Assembly: GCA_017521875.1 (NCBI GenBank)
Contig: JAFXBH010000239.1
Location: 1-6,003, forward strand
Direction: 5' to 3'
Source: Oscillospiraceae bacterium
Lineage (GTDB): Bacteria > Bacillota > Clostridia > Oscillospirales > Oscillospiraceae
DNA length: 6,003 nucleotides
Below are positions 5,941 to 6,003 of the stretch, in pieces. Below the pieces are notes generated by a model. It was not told the origin of the DNA, did no database searches, and saw nothing but the letters and a program-made list of their open reading frames with translations. Positions within the stretch are counted from its first letter, which is position 1. Every line of letters starts with the position of its first letter. The position numbers were made by a program, and so were the translations under genes.

Positions 5941-6003
5941 TTATCTCTGATATTCAAATTGGAAATCGTAGATATCTACGGTGTCGCCGTCCTGAATGCC
6001 CAT
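5941..6003 (-). CDS. obgE: Obg-family GTPase, extreme C-terminus (partial)
   Basis: Reading in from the right edge on the minus strand, 20 codons (MGIQDGDTVDIYDFQFEYQR) end at TAA 5943-5941. The pattern GxxxGDTVxIxDxxFEY then stop is typical of the very end of Firmicute Obg proteins, whose C-terminal OCT domain (PF09269) finishes with a segment like GVKEGDTVRIGDFEFEY. Obg is an essential ribosome-associated GTPase acting in 50S assembly and stress control. The Met at the edge is an internal residue, not a start. No GTPase motif lies inside the window, so the call rests on this short tail alone; another protein with a TGS- or ThiS-like end is possible but less likely. Confidence 0.72.
   Translation of the reverse strand: MGIQDGDTVDIYDFQFEYQR

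Noticed and set aside
1..6003. CRISPR array, tRNA genes, insertion sequence ends or long repeats
   Set aside because: Reading both strands I saw no regularly spaced direct repeats, cloverleaf-like segments, transposase motifs or terminal inverted repeats; the only inverted repeats are terminator hairpins.

Overview
The window looks like chromosomal DNA from a low-to-medium-GC Firmicute, probably a clostridial gut commensal of the Oscillospiraceae/Ruminococcaceae type. The grounds are strong AGGAGG-like ribosome binding sites, sigma-A-type promoters with 17-base spacers, short hairpin-plus-T-tract terminators, and a YmdB of exactly the 264-residue Bacillus-type length. The taxonomic placement is inference. 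I see no insertion sequences, phage genes, CRISPR arrays, rRNA or tRNA. Gaps between genes are all under about 125 bases.

Layout, left to right. (1) 1-287, plus strand: the 3' end of an AEC-type (auxin efflux carrier family) permease. It runs convergently into (2) a strong hairpin at 298-334 that can serve both strands. (3) 336-4975, minus strand: a compact four-gene unit. In transcription order it holds ymdB (phosphodiesterase, TIGR00282 type), an SbcD/Mre11/YhaO-like metallophosphoesterase, a YhaN/SbcC-like ATPase with two membrane segments in mid-protein, and an MgtC/SapB-family membrane protein. A good promoter (TTGCAT-17-TATAAT, 5007-5035) precedes ymdB. The first three genes overlap by 23 and 4 bases, and the fourth follows after 17 bases. 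(4) A rho-independent terminator at 5047-5080 separates this unit from (5) a single minus-strand gene, 5098-5835, coding for a 245-residue TIR-domain protein with C-terminal Sel1-like repeats. That gene has its own promoter (TTGCGT-17-TAATAT). (6) A further terminator (5909-5938) closes the last gene, whose final 20 codons (5941-6003) look like the extreme C-terminus of the GTPase Obg.

How the genes may work together. The metallophosphoesterase and the ATPase almost certainly form one nuclease-ATPase complex, as SbcD-SbcC or YhaO-YhaN pairs do. Here the membrane hairpin in the ATPase would tie the complex to the membrane. YmdB is a cyclic-nucleotide/RNA-linked phosphodiesterase, and the MgtC-family protein sits in the membrane. 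Their co-transcription with the nuclease pair is visible in the DNA, but a common function is only a hypothesis. The TIR-Sel1 gene is an independent one-gene unit and the best candidate here for a little-described signalling or defence protein. Three start codons were settled from ribosome binding sites: ymdB starts at 4975 rather than 4993, the TIR gene at 5835 rather than 5844, and the ATPase uses GTG at 3163.
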